Source: Gautieria morchelliformis
Taxonomy: Eukaryota > Basidiomycota > Agaricomycetes > Gomphales > Gomphaceae
Assembly (NCBI GenBank): GCA_015179125.1
Contig: WHVA01000094.1
Span: forward strand, 1 to 64,000
Direction of reading: 5' to 3'
DNA length: 64,000 nt
The translations under genes and the position numbers were made by a program. Shown piece by piece: positions 1 through 10,345 of the stretch; the first letter of the stretch is position 1, and every line of letters begins with the position of its first letter. The notes under the pieces were generated by a model. That model saw nothing but the letters and a program-made list of their open reading frames with translations. It was not told where the DNA came from and made no database searches.

Positions 1-700
1 ACCAACAGTCCAATTGGGCCTCGCTCTTCCCCTTTCTGAGTTCACTTACAAGGGTTACCACCCAAACCTCACTGTTCACCCCAAGCCCAACCTTGTCTCA
101 GCATGAGCTTGAGACTTCATGGTTGGCCTGGACAAGCTTCACCAAGAACTTCGTCAAGCTATCCTCAAGGCTCCAAAAGCTTATCAAACCTCAGCTGATG
201 TTCGATGAAAGCCAGCCCCTGATTTCCAAGTGGCATCCCTTGCCTTTGTCAAGGTACAGTACTTCAATATAACTAGACCACCAAAAAGCTTGCCGAGAAG
301 TTCTTGGGTCCTTTTGAAATCATTGTCCAAGCTGGTACTCACTCCTTCACCCTTGGACTCCCAGATCATATGCGTTCAGTCCACCCAGTTCCACATATCC
401 ATGCTTGAACCAGCCTCACCCAACACCATTCCAAACCAAGTGCAATCTCCTCCACCTTCAGTTGTTATTGATCGCGAGCCAGAGTTTGAAGTCTCAGAAA
501 TACTCGACTCCACAATCAATAATAGATGGAAGAGTTGCAAATTACTCTACCTCGTTAGGTGGACTGGTTACGAGGGTATCAATGAAGAAACTTCATGGAC
601 CCTTGCCTCCAAGCTTGAATATGCCTCAGAACTGGTCAAAGACTTCCACAAGTCTTATCCTGGCAAGCCAGGACCTTTGGCCTCTCTATGAGTTCCATGT
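1..700 (+). mobile_element. Ty3/gypsy (chromovirus) fossil, integrase tail with chromodomain
   Basis: Sequence shows the C-terminal part of a gypsy pol polyprotein entering from the left edge. It ends in a chromodomain-like segment around 470-690 with motifs YLVRWTGYEG and SWTLASKLEYASELV, the usual end of chromovirus integrases, which targets insertion through histone marks. The only open part begins near 230; the stretch before it resembles integrase C-terminal sequence but is not cleanly open. The element is broken, with several breaks, and its 5' part lies outside the window. No paired LTR could be confirmed on the right side. Confidence 0.8.
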
Positions 701-1870
701 TTAACCCTGATGACCCTCAGCAGTTAGATTCCAAGAAAACCTCTCCATCTGAATAAAAAAAGTCATACAAAAAATCAATAATGCCAAGAAAATTCATTAC
801 TCTGAGCCTTCAGTAGTATATTTACTCCCTCATTCTCATATCCTCTACCTTGCTTTCCTCCTCGCTACCTGCCCCAGTCAATTCCTCGTTGCTGCTACTT
901 TCATCCCCCAAAGACACTGTACCACACACCTCCCCAAATTCCACCAATCCAGTGCGTTCTGTCTCTGCTTCAGGAAAATCCTCCTCCTCCTAAGCCTCAT
1001 AAACTCCCTATCTGCCCTGTTCTGTCAGAACTGTCCACACCGGGCGTAAGATCCTGATGTTGAAGACCCTGCACTAATAAGGGGTGCCTGTGATGGTTGG
1101 TTGAAAGAGATAAGAAGAAGGACAAGTCTGAAGTAGACAAGCCTCGAAGCAAGAGATTGAGAGAAGAGATGATAGAGTGAGCAAGGTATGTTAGAATAAA
1201 GATATTGCTCCAAGGTCCCAGCTTAGATACTTGTCAGTAGGACAAGTATCCCCATCATTGTTCCTGCCCCACAGCTGTATGCAGCCTGTGGAGCATTTCC
1301 ACATATCCTGACCCATTCTATCACTATCTTGAACACTGGTACTCACTACTATTTTAGTATAAGTAGCTACCATAAATGTACGAACAAAACATCCAGAATA
1401 TCATCCAGAAATATCCATGATTCACTGTTTCACCTCCTGAAGTAACTGTAGACTTGTTTGATAGCTACAGAGCTTGGTTCTTGATAGATTTCTCTAATTC
1501 TTTGTTGAGAGTCTACTATAACTGGTTATACTATACTGTTCCAAAAGCGAAAGCTTCGGACCCCTTGTTCCTCTGTTCTCACCTGTTTCTTCCTCGACTC
1601 GGTCACGTGACCTACATCAATCAGTGACGACTCGCTCCACAGAGCTTAGTCAGCTCACGCATATACCCTGCAAAGGGGTGCACGAAGAGTCCCCACTCCC
1701 TGAGTCATCAAATATATCTGTCCTGATATATCTAATATATTATTCCTAAAAAGGTATCCTCAAGTGCTTAAGGTCACAGGAAACGGCATAATGTATATGA
1801 TACCAAACTAGCGAAATACGTGGAGCAAGCTCTGGTATTTATCTACTTTGGAAATGGGGGATCAGTCACC
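701..1870. other. No gene seen; possible LTR or 3' flank of the gypsy fossil
   Basis: About 1.2 kb without a convincing ORF. It follows directly on the chromodomain tail, so part is probably the untranslated 3' end of that element. A TGTCAG start near 1026 and a TATA-like stretch near 1360 would suit an LTR at roughly 1026-1530, but no second copy exists in the window to prove it. Confidence 0.3.
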
Positions 1871-1871
1871 A

Positions 1872-2068
1872 TGAGTCAGAATGTGTCAGAGTGAGTCAGA
1901 GTGAGTCAGGTGAGTATGAGAAGGAGTCAGAAGGAGTCAGGTGAGTCATGAAGAGGAGTCAGGACAATAAAGCTGGTATGGTACACAATAGGGGAACTGA
2001 GTCATAATGAGTCAATGAAAACAAGAAGAGTGAGTCATGAGGAATGCTGGTAAATCAAGAGTGACTCA
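1872..2068. promoter_or_regulatory. Dense cluster of TGA(G/C)TCA motifs
   Basis: Eight exact TGAGTCA/TGACTCA heptamers lie within 200 bp (near 1872, 1892, 1902, 1942, 1998, 2008, 2031 and 2062), plus at least four GGAGTCAG near-matches. This is the consensus of Gcn4/AP-1-type bZIP factors in fungi. The motif spacing is partly regular (10 bp), so the cluster may instead be a decayed short tandem repeat. Neither binding nor a target gene can be shown from the sequence; the next ORF to the right runs toward the cluster, not away from it. Confidence 0.4.
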
Positions 2069-2383
2069 TGGAGACAATAATGAGTTGTCCTAACCCCTGA
2101 GCCAACCAACAATCCGGAACCACACATCTCTGCTCCAGGCACACAGCCTCTGAGGCAATGCTTGACTTTCCAAGTCAATCAAAGGGGGTGGTGTAGGGTT
2201 AGGTGGTTGAGAGGGTTGGAGATGAGCTGGTGCTAACCCCACTTTCCAATATCTGAATCTCTACACTTCTCTTGCCCTCATGCACAAAGGGAATATAGTG
2301 CATAGGCATGTCAACTCATCCTGCGGAAGGGTTGAAGAAGAGTTCATGGGGATCAAGGCTTCCCCAATCCATGCTGTTGGCAC
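2069..2383. other. No gene seen
   Basis: Intergenic spacer between the TGAGTCA cluster and the coiled-coil gene remnant. I see no coding frame, RNA gene or clear repeat. Confidence 0.4.
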
Positions 2384-2616
2384 TCATCCTGCCAGATTGT
2401 CACCTGGTGTGGACCAGTGATGGTGCCCAAATGCTTGGTGACATCTGCATAGGGAATGATGGTGTAGGCACATGTGTGGGAGTGGCAGTGAAGCACATGG
2501 CACTGGAGGTGAGGGCTCAACTTGGGGTATAAAGATGTGATGGTAGTTGTCTGATGAGATGATTGGGGGAAAGGATTCCATGTAAGCGCTCAGCACAGTT
2601 GGTGAAATAAATCGGT

Positions 2617-2961
2617 TCATGACATGTTCATCCTATCATTCGCCACCCTAAACTCCCCCAACAACTCGCAGACCCTTTCCCCAACCTCACCAACCTTCTT
2701 CCGAACATCCCTCACCACAGCTATCAGCTCCCTCATCTCCATGCTTCTCTCTGACCTTTTTGTTTTCTTGCCCTTCTGTTTCTTGTTCTCCTCCACCTCA
2801 CTCCCCTTTCCTTCCTCACCCCCAACCTTGCTTGCCCTTGCATCTTCTTCCACACCCCTGACCTCGCTCTCCCTTGCCACTATCTTCTCCACCCTTGCAT
2901 CCAAGTGCTTCTCCACCCAATCCTCGCTGGAGTCCCCATTCTTGACTTTGTGATGAACCTT
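2617..2961 (-). pseudogene. Coiled-coil protein gene remnant, 3' part
   Basis: A minus-strand frame encodes a Lys/Glu/Arg-rich, coiled-coil-like segment (motifs EDWVEKHLDARVEKIVARES and RELIAVVRDVRKKVGEVGER). It is cut at 2961, where a solo LTR with CTTGG target duplication is inserted. The same kind of charged coding sequence resumes on the far side of the LTR at 10217, with KCKWGEDDKEEPRPRKEAK running into VHHKVKNGDSSEDW. So the ORF predates the insertion. Cys-cluster plus coiled-coil proteins are common repeat-associated unknowns in agaricomycetes; I do not recognise a function. A downstream H/P-rich frame (2384-2620) may be its continuation. Confidence 0.45.
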
Positions 2962-3276
2962 GGTGTCACGATTAGATTTGGGCATTAATATCACATATTA
3001 GTGAACACAGTGAATGCCCAAACAGCTTGTGCAACAAAATATGTAGTTTGGTGAATAATGTAAAGCCAGTAAAGGTTATGAAGTAAAGGGGCTACTCAAA
3101 TGGAGTTTGCCCTGATCTACAGTCGAAGCAAAATAGCTAATGACACTTGATGATGTAATGTGCAATGTTTCATGGAAAGGTTGTCTAGCAGTAACAATCC
3201 TTTCACTGGTGAAGGTACTCCTTCAGAGCCCTTTGCCAACAGCACAGACAGGAGTTTGAAGACTAAAGTGGTGAAG

Positions 3277-3968
3277 TGTTATGCCCATGCTGCTTGACCA
3301 TCTCCGCCACCTCCGGAACACCTCTGCACCACCTCCGACCCTATTCTGCATCCTCTGCATCCCACGACCTCGACCCCTTGTTCTTCAGTACCCCTGGTCA
3401 ACTCTATTCATTGGCCTCCATACTTGACCCTTAGCACAGCAAGATACCATTTCCAGATTTCCGTTTGTTCCACTGTCCATTAGACTTATGCACCCTTTGT
3501 TCTTTTGCTATTGTTCTTACTTTACCCTGCACCCCCTTGTAGTCCCTTGTTTCACATTAGTTACTTACCCCATATGTCTATCCGATTTCCACTCCCTCCG
3601 GGATTTGCTTAGTACCACCCTATTACCTGTTGTCTCAGCTCTTTGTATAAAACCCCGCATATATGCCTTCATTTCTGCAATCAGGTACTTCGATACATGA
3701 ACTCCCTCACATTATCTCCTGTTCTTAGCACAGTGAGTCTTGCAAGCTCTGTTTTCTCTCTCTGCCTTTGACACACTGTCTTCTGTCTCCTCCGACCTCT
3801 GTTCTCTGACCTTCGACTCTTGACACCCCTCCTCTTGACCTCCGCCTCCTCTGACCTCCGGAACTCAAATATGAAATACCTAGGACAATAGTTGATCAGG
3901 GGTGCAACACATAAGTTGAAGCCACTGTCCTTTCCAGATCCGATCTCTGGGATTTCTGATATGTAACA
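3277..3968 (+). repeat. 5' LTR of gypsy fossil A
   Basis: 692 bp, TGTTA at the start and TAACA at the end, so the termini are inverted. Its partner is 8617-9310. A TATA-like TATAAAA sequence sits near 3650, as expected for an LTR promoter. Confidence 0.8.
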
Positions 3969-6169
3969 GTATTATTATCTGATTCCCACCTGACAAATAT
4001 CACTATGCCTCCTCAAACCACAGCTACTTCAGCTCGTGCAGGAGCTGTCAAAGCTCTTTCTTATTTTGGAATGCTTAGATCCACAGCACCAAGACGTGCA
4101 GAACCCTCCAGCTCTCAAGCCAATGATCAGTTCTCTGACGATCTTCCACCAGGACACATCAAAGATGTTACCGATGCCAACCTTGGCAATCCCAACTACG
4201 GTGGAAACTCCTCAAATAGCAGCAGTGGACAAACAACAGCCATGTCATCTTAACACCCACCACCACCCCCACCACCACCAGGACCCCCTCCCGGTGGTCC
4301 CTCAGGCAGTCCTCCACCTCCAAATCCTGCCAACCCAGTTCCGCCTGCTCTGGCTCCGGATCTTGCATGGGCTATCGCCATCCTAGCTGGCCACCTCCAG
4401 CACCTGGCTCAAGCACCACGCCCCAAGACAAAAGTTCACAAACCTGATCAATTTGACGGTTCTGACCCCAAGATGCTTCAGCCTTTTTTGGTTCAGCTTC
4501 AACTCAACTTCCATGACCGTCCCAACACCTTTTCCAATGACGAGAAAAAGGTCAACTATGCTCTTTACTACCTCGGAGGCATGGCTCTCGACTACTTCAA
4601 ACCAGCTCTTATGGACCGCTACACCATCGTCAACTGGGCAGATGATTTTCTCAATTTCATTTCCGAACTCCGCAACAACTTTGGACCTTTCGATATGGAA
4701 TCCGATGTGGAAAATGAACTCGATAAGCTTTGTATGAAAGACACTCATAAGATAGCTAAATACATTGTCACTTTCCAGCAGCGCTCCTCAAGTCCAATGG
4801 GGAGAAGCCACACTCCACCAACAATTTTATGAAATCACCCATGTCAGAAAACCTGCCAGCTTAACCGATCTCCGCAACCTCGCCCAATCCATCAATGCAC
4901 GCTACTGGGAACGACATTCCAAGATCGCTTGTGAAACTTCCACCCAGAGCAAGCACGACAAGTCTTCTGACAAGAAGTCTGATAAAGACAAGAAGAAGAG
5001 CAACTCCGGAAACAACAACACTGGAAACAGCAACAACAACAGTTCCGGCTCCAACTTGGGCAACTGGAACTCCACTCCCACACCATGCAACAACAACCAG
5101 GCTTCCGGTTTGAACACCAATGCCTGGAAGACCACTCCCAACCTTTCCAACAAACTTGGGAAGGATGGAAAACTAAGCCCCGCAGAATGCCAGCATCGCA
5201 TGGACAACAACCTTTGCCTCTTCTGTGGCAAAGGAGGTCACCTCGCTTGCGAATGCACCTGAGCAACCACTTCCGCTGCAAAGGCCAAGGGCCGTGCAGC
5301 GACGACGGAAGAGAAATCCAAAGTGACTCCCACTATGGATGCAAAAAAATAGTCAGCAGTCCTCCGGCCTCTGCACAAGCTGAGGGCTGTGTTGACCCCA
5401 TTCGTGTGACTAACAAGGTTCGACTTAACGCGTCCACTCTTTTGTCCTCTGACTCCCTCTCAATTCCACTCACCTCCGTCCATTTACTGCATTGATCGAC
5501 TCTGGTTCGACTCATTGTTTCCTTGACTCCGACTTTGTTCTGAAGCACAAGCTTCCTACCTGCAACATTCCAACAATTCCGCTCCACCTTTTCGATGGGT
5601 CATCCAACATGGCAATATTGCAAGTCGTGGACCTGTCCATCCATTTTGCTACTGGGGACAACCATGAAGTTATGTTTTACATTACTCTGCTAGATGCTAG
5701 CTGTTCCATTGTACTAGGACACAATTGGCTCACCCACTATAATCTGTCGATTAACTGGGCATTGGGTCAGATACAGTTCTGTACCCCGGATCAACTTCCA
5801 TCTATTCCGACGTCGTCTGCAAAGATGGCTCAAGCCTCTTCTGCAACTCCACTTGTGGATTCAGTTCTGCACACCGGTCCCTCATTAGCAACTCCATCCC
5901 CTCCTCTGCTTGAAGCTCCTTGAATTGCCCTCATCTCTGCCACCGTGTTCTGCGTGTTGCAAAGACAAGAAAATTCGACTGTTTTTCAGCTTCACCTCTC
6001 CGATTTGGCTTCAGTCAAGGCTCGTTCCGCCTCAACTTCCGCTCTGATCGATATGAGCTTAGTTCCGGAAGAATATCACGACTTCCCAGATGTGTTCAAC
6101 AAGGCCAAAGCCAATAGACCCTCTGATCATCGACCTTACAATCTGAAGATAGATTCGGAAGAAGGAGCT

Positions 6170-7265
6170 CTTGTAATTATGTCAGATTGAAGGGATAGGG
6201 TGGAGGATAAAGCACTCAGGAATGAGTGTGCTTCAATATACACCACTTGTCCAATGTATGCACAATCTGACTAAGCAGGGTCGTTGGATCCCTGCTGACA
6301 AATCAGGTTGGTGGATTGGACCAGTGAGAGAATGACTAAGCAGGTTTGCTGGATCCCTGCTGAAAAATCAGGGCACTGATGAGAGGATGTCGTCAAAGAA
6401 GAGAATGAGAGCTCCAAAGTTCTTGCTTCTGGAGTAGTAGAGTAGACAGTTATAATAAACCCTCAACCAAGATTCGAAGTAAATTGATGGGGAATGGGCC
6501 GTACAGTGATCAAACACACTAATTACTAGACATTCAAGTGAGGAGAGTTAATTTCTGACTAGAGTAGCATACAAGAGCTACCACTGTATTTATATGCAGT
6601 CAAAGAGATGAATGTCATGCTTTAGTTCTGGGTGAAAGAGCCCGTGAGCGTATCTGGACAGGGTAGAGGGTGTTTATGGTGACATGACACATAAGAAAAA
6701 GATGGGGATTATTCTACAGGGGGATTTGAACAATGGGGATTATAAGGAACATACATAATGCTCCTCTCAACATGTAATAGCTCCATGATTGACTGTCTTT
6801 GCCCTGTAGACAGTCAGCATAATCGGCTTTCTCCTTGAGATCCAATAGATATGCATCTGCATATGCACTTGATCTCCATGTCCCTTCCAAAGGACAATCA
6901 AATAATCTTGACACATTACTCTGCTTGCATCCCGCAAGCTCTGGTGTCTCCATATAGCACTTGTGGTGCTATAGAAAACATTTTCTCTTTTTGCCCCTGC
7001 TCAAACTGTTCCCCCGATCCAGCACTTGATCAACACACAAGCACTTCTACTTGGTTAGGTCTGTCAGCTGATTGGAAGCCACTGGCTGAGGTTTATGACA
7101 TCATGACATCACCAATATCCTTGTGGGCCCCTTAACCAGTAAGAATACTGGTTAAACTATTAGATAACTCTTTTCAAAATCCTGTAACTGTGTTTTTAAT
7201 ATGTTCTGTTAAAGAGTGTGGATGTTGGACTTAAAGAGGGTCCAGGTACAAGGCATTTATCACAA
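6170..7265. mobile_element. Insertion of about 1.1 kb inside gypsy fossil A, probably a solo LTR
   Basis: Protease-to-RT linker sequence is interrupted near 6170 and resumes near 7270 with a PPLGPIYSL-type motif that is contiguous in the related element at 20880. The insert starts close to TGTAATTA and ends close to TATCACA, weakly inverted termini compatible with an LTR. It carries a 40-bp direct repeat (6268-6310 and 6331-6372, core GGATCCCTGCTGA). Boundaries are uncertain by about 10 bp and no clean target duplication was found. Confidence 0.5.
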
Positions 7266-7705
7266 CAGGAACATCTCCACCCCTTGGACCAATCTACTCC
7301 CTCTTGCAAAGCGAACTCCAGACTCTCCACGAGTTTGTCAATGAACATCTCAACATGGGCTTCATCTGCCCTTTGCTGTCTCTGCACGGTGTTCTGGTCC
7401 TTTTCATCAAGACGAAGGATGGATCTCTCCACCTCTGTGTCGATTTCCGCGGACTCACTGTGCTCATTAAGAAGGACAAATATCCACTTCCATGTATTTC
7501 TGACCTCCTGGACACTCCCCGCAGAGCAAAGATCTACACCAAAATCGACCTCTGGCACGCTTATCACCTTGTCCGCATCCAAGAAGGTGATGAGTGGAAA
7601 ACCACCTTCCGCACTCGCTAGGGTGCTTTCGAGTGGGTTGTCATGCCTTTTGGTCTAACCAATGCTCCTGCTGCTTGTCAGCGTTTCATGAACGACATAT
7701 TTGGA

Positions 7706-8600
7706 GCTTGTTGTGGGGGAGGTTGTCCCACGAATAGAGGAGGCGCAGGCCCGCCAGGTAGGGCAGGAATCTGTGCTGGAGGTTGTTGCGGGGGAGGTTG
7801 ACCCTCGAAGGGGTGAGGTTGTCCGGCAAAGAGAGGTGGGGCACCCCTGAATGGTGCAGCATTCGGATCGTAATAGGGCACACCACCGAAAGCATAGCCA
7901 AGGTGTTGTCCAAGCACAGGGTCAGCGTGATGTCCCTGATCCACTAAAGGCACCTGGGGAGGAAGACCTTGTTGGGAATCGACTCAAGTGTGGTTGCTGT
8001 GTACCAAATGGTGAAGACTGCAAAGAGCCTGTGAATAGTGCAAAGAGGCATGTGAGTGATGTGAATGAGACGAAGAATTGCTCAGACAGTTAGCCTACCC
8101 TACCAAATGGACTGTGGGACTTACCTTTGCAGCTGCACATTCCTTTTCCACCACAGTCGCCTTTTCCGAAGCAGCCTTTTCCAATGCAGCTTGCTCTTCT
8201 GCAAGTATTTCCGCCGCTTCCTTGGCCTCCCACTCTTCATGCTTGCGCTCAATGTGCTTGAGTTCGCACTCGCAATCCTTGCGCTCCTACTCCAGGCATT
8301 CACACTCCTTGCAGTCCTTGCGCTCTTGTTCAAGCCGTTGTTTTTCGTGCTCTTTGCACTCCTGTTCTTCAAAAAAAAAAAAAAATCCCACTCTTCGTGC
8401 TCCTGTTCTTCACACTTTTTGCCATCAGCCTCCTTCTGCTGCACCAGGAGTTTTTCCAACTCCTCAGAAGGAAGTTCCGATAAATCTACTAGCATCATGG
8501 TGGTAACAAGAAAAAGATGCGTGCATTCCGCCTATCTTTCGAACTCCGCCAACTTTGTTCCATGCCACATGACCTGGTACCCGGTCTCGCAGGGCTCGAC
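7706..8600 (-). other. Foreign-looking segment with Pro/Gln-rich and coiled-coil frames
   Basis: Between the RT fragment and the 3' LTR of gypsy fossil A lies sequence that fits no gypsy domain. On the minus strand it encodes a charged coiled-coil-like frame (8121-8498; LPSEELEKLLVQQKEADGKK) and then a Pro/Gly/Gln-rich frame (7678-7953; [17 protein letters not shown]). A run of 13 A near 8372 lies in the first. It may be a fragment of another gene brought in with the element. I do not recognise a family. Confidence 0.3.
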
Positions 8601-8616
8601 CTTGAAGGGGAGATAC

Positions 8617-9310
8617 TTTTACACCCATGCTACTCAACCATCCCCATCACCTCTGGAACACCTCCGCACCACCTATGATCCTATTCCGCATCCTCCACAT
8701 CCCACGACCTCGACCCTTGTTCTTCAGTACCCTGGTCGACTCTATTCATCGGCCTCCGTACTCAACCCTTAGCACAGCAAGATACCAGTTCCGGATTTCC
8801 GTTTGTTCTGCTGTCCATTAGACTTATGCACCCTTTGTTCTCTTGCCATTGTTCTTACTTTACCCTGCACCCCCTTGTAGTCCCCTTGTTTCACATTAGT
8901 TACTTACCCTGTATCTCTATCCGATTTCCACTCCCTCCGGGATTTGCTTAGTACCACCCTATTACCTATTGTCTCAGCTCTTTGTATAAAACCCTGCATG
9001 TATGCCTTCATTTCTACAATCAGATAATCGACTTTGATACGTGAACTCCCTCGCACTATCTCCTATTCTTAGCACAGCGAGTCTTGCAAGCCCTGTTTTC
9101 TCTCTCTGCCTTCAACACACTGCCTTCCATCTCTTCTGACCTCTGTTCTCCAACCTCCGACTCTCAACACCCCTCCTCTTTACCTCCGCCTCCTCCGACC
9201 TCCGGAACTCAAATCTGAAATACCTAGGATGATAGTTCATCAGGGGCGCAACACATAAGTTGAAGCCACTGTCCTTCCCAGATCCACTCTGGGATTTCCA
9301 ATACGTAACA
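8617..9310 (+). repeat. 3' LTR of gypsy fossil A
   Basis: Aligns end to end with 3277-3968. Differences are dominated by C/T and G/A exchanges, as expected from deamination of methylated cytosine or a RIP-like process. Confidence 0.8.
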
Positions 9311-9553
9311 TGAAGGTGAGATATAGAAACTCACCAGTGGTGCCTAAGCTCTACTCTGGTTAGAGGTAGTAGTATAGAGGAGAGGGCTTAGGACGATGGT
9401 CACAGTGTAGTCGGGTTTTGCACAAGGTAGACGTATGATAATTGAACTGCAGAATATACATGTGAATGTAAACTACTTATACTGAATGCTTGTATGCTAT
9501 CAGCGAATAGGAAAGACGCCGTTGTGAGTCAGGGTTGGATAGGGGGCGCACAG

Positions 9554-9788
9554 TGTAAGAGAGTGGATCTTAAGTCCTTGTATCACAAGGGCAAACGGAA
9601 CTCGACCAATGTGTGGTTATTCCATGTGCTATGTAGTAACATTGTAAGGTAAGATTATCTAGGGAACCGCCGCATGGTTCCCACGCAAGAACTATACAGT
9701 GGATCCATAAGGATCCACTAACATTAGCTAATCTATTCCAGCAGTGCGTATTGCCTTAAGGGCAATGCGGGTAAATAGGGTATTTACA
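9554..9788 (+). mobile_element. Mini solo LTR (235 bp) nested in solo LTR copy 1
   Basis: Begins TGTAAGAG, ends ATTTACA and is flanked by CACAG on both sides (9549-9553 and 9789-9793). Other LTR copies, for example near 40500, show the uninterrupted target reading GCACAG then T. Sequence related to its middle and 3' half occurs at about 15893-15975 and 22478-22572. The size and structure fit a TRIM/SMART-like mini-LTR family. Confidence 0.7.
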
Positions 9789-10216
9789 CACAGTCAGGAT
9801 ACAAATAGGAAACACATATACAATAGAACTAAGCAGAAGTGCGAACATGAAACAAGGGGGAGGAAAGTGGACAAATGTACCTAGGTAAGAAAATATGCCT
9901 TTAGACCTGTATACATCTTACCCTGCATGGACTCTTGGTCTAACAGGTCAACCCTGCACAATCTATGGGTAGGACATCCCACAAATATAGGAACACCCAA
10001 AGGGGCTGGAATTGGGAAGGTGATGGGGCCAGTGATGAACCATCACACCAGTTAGAGGATGTCGAGCATGGTTGATGGCATGACTGCAGGCAAATGATGC
10101 GAGTAGCGAATGGTCATTCGGCAAATCCAGCAAATGGTGAACGGAGTGAACATAAAGATGGAGGGATGAAAGGGAAAATGGGGGTAACTTGATACAATAA
10201 TAAATAGGTCATGACA

Positions 10217-10345
10217 CTTGGCCTCCTTCCTTGGCCTTGGCTCCTCCTTGTCATCCTCGCCCCACTTGCACTTCTCACACTCACTTCCCTTGCCTTTTTG
10301 CCTGTGCTCGCCCCGTCATCCTGCACCCGACACCTGGCTCTGACA
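10217..10345 (-). pseudogene. Coiled-coil/Cys-motif gene remnant, 5' part
   Basis: This is the portion of the gene remnant at 2617-2961 on the other side of the inserted LTR. The minus strand reads ECEKCKWGEDDKEEPRPRK up to the LTR junction. The CxxC pair suggests a small metal-binding motif before the coiled coil. Upstream the frame is closed, so an intron or decay is likely. Confidence 0.4.

Larger units (their letters stand above)
3277..9310 (+). mobile_element. Ty3/gypsy retrotransposon fossil A, both LTRs and target duplication
   Basis: 5' LTR 3277-3968 (begins TGTTATGCCC, ends GTAACA) and 3' LTR about 8617-9310 are alike and bounded by TGAAG at 3272-3276 and 9311-9315. A purine tract lies before the 3' LTR near 8604. 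Parts in order: gag with zinc knuckle CLFCGKGGHLACEC (about 4005-5262), aspartic protease with IDSGSTHCF (about 5492-5830), reverse transcriptase N-terminal half (about 7304-7705; [15 protein letters not shown]). No RNase H or integrase is recognisable. It is broken, with many breaks, carries another insertion (about 6170-7265) and foreign-looking sequence near the 3' end. The LTRs differ mostly by transitions, which suggests moderate age. Confidence 0.85.
2962..10216 (+). mobile_element. Solo LTR (TGTCA...TGACA family, copy 1), split by a nested gypsy element
   Basis: The sequence starts TGTCACG at 2962 and ends ATGACA at 10216, flanked by CTTGG at 2957-2961 and 10217-10221, a 5-bp target duplication. 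The two LTR parts (2962-3276 and 9316-10216) match the other copies at 14434-15417, 29385-30657 and 39985-40973 in order. The insertion between them is the gypsy element at 3277-9310. No internal coding region of the parent retroelement is present, so it is an LTR-LTR recombination product or a non-autonomous element. Old: many differences from the other copies. Confidence 0.75.

Noticed and set aside
8065-8772. 235-codon plus-strand ORF near the 3' LTR of fossil A
   Set aside because: Rich in Ser/Leu/Phe because it is the complement of a Lys/Glu coiled-coil frame; it also runs into the LTR.
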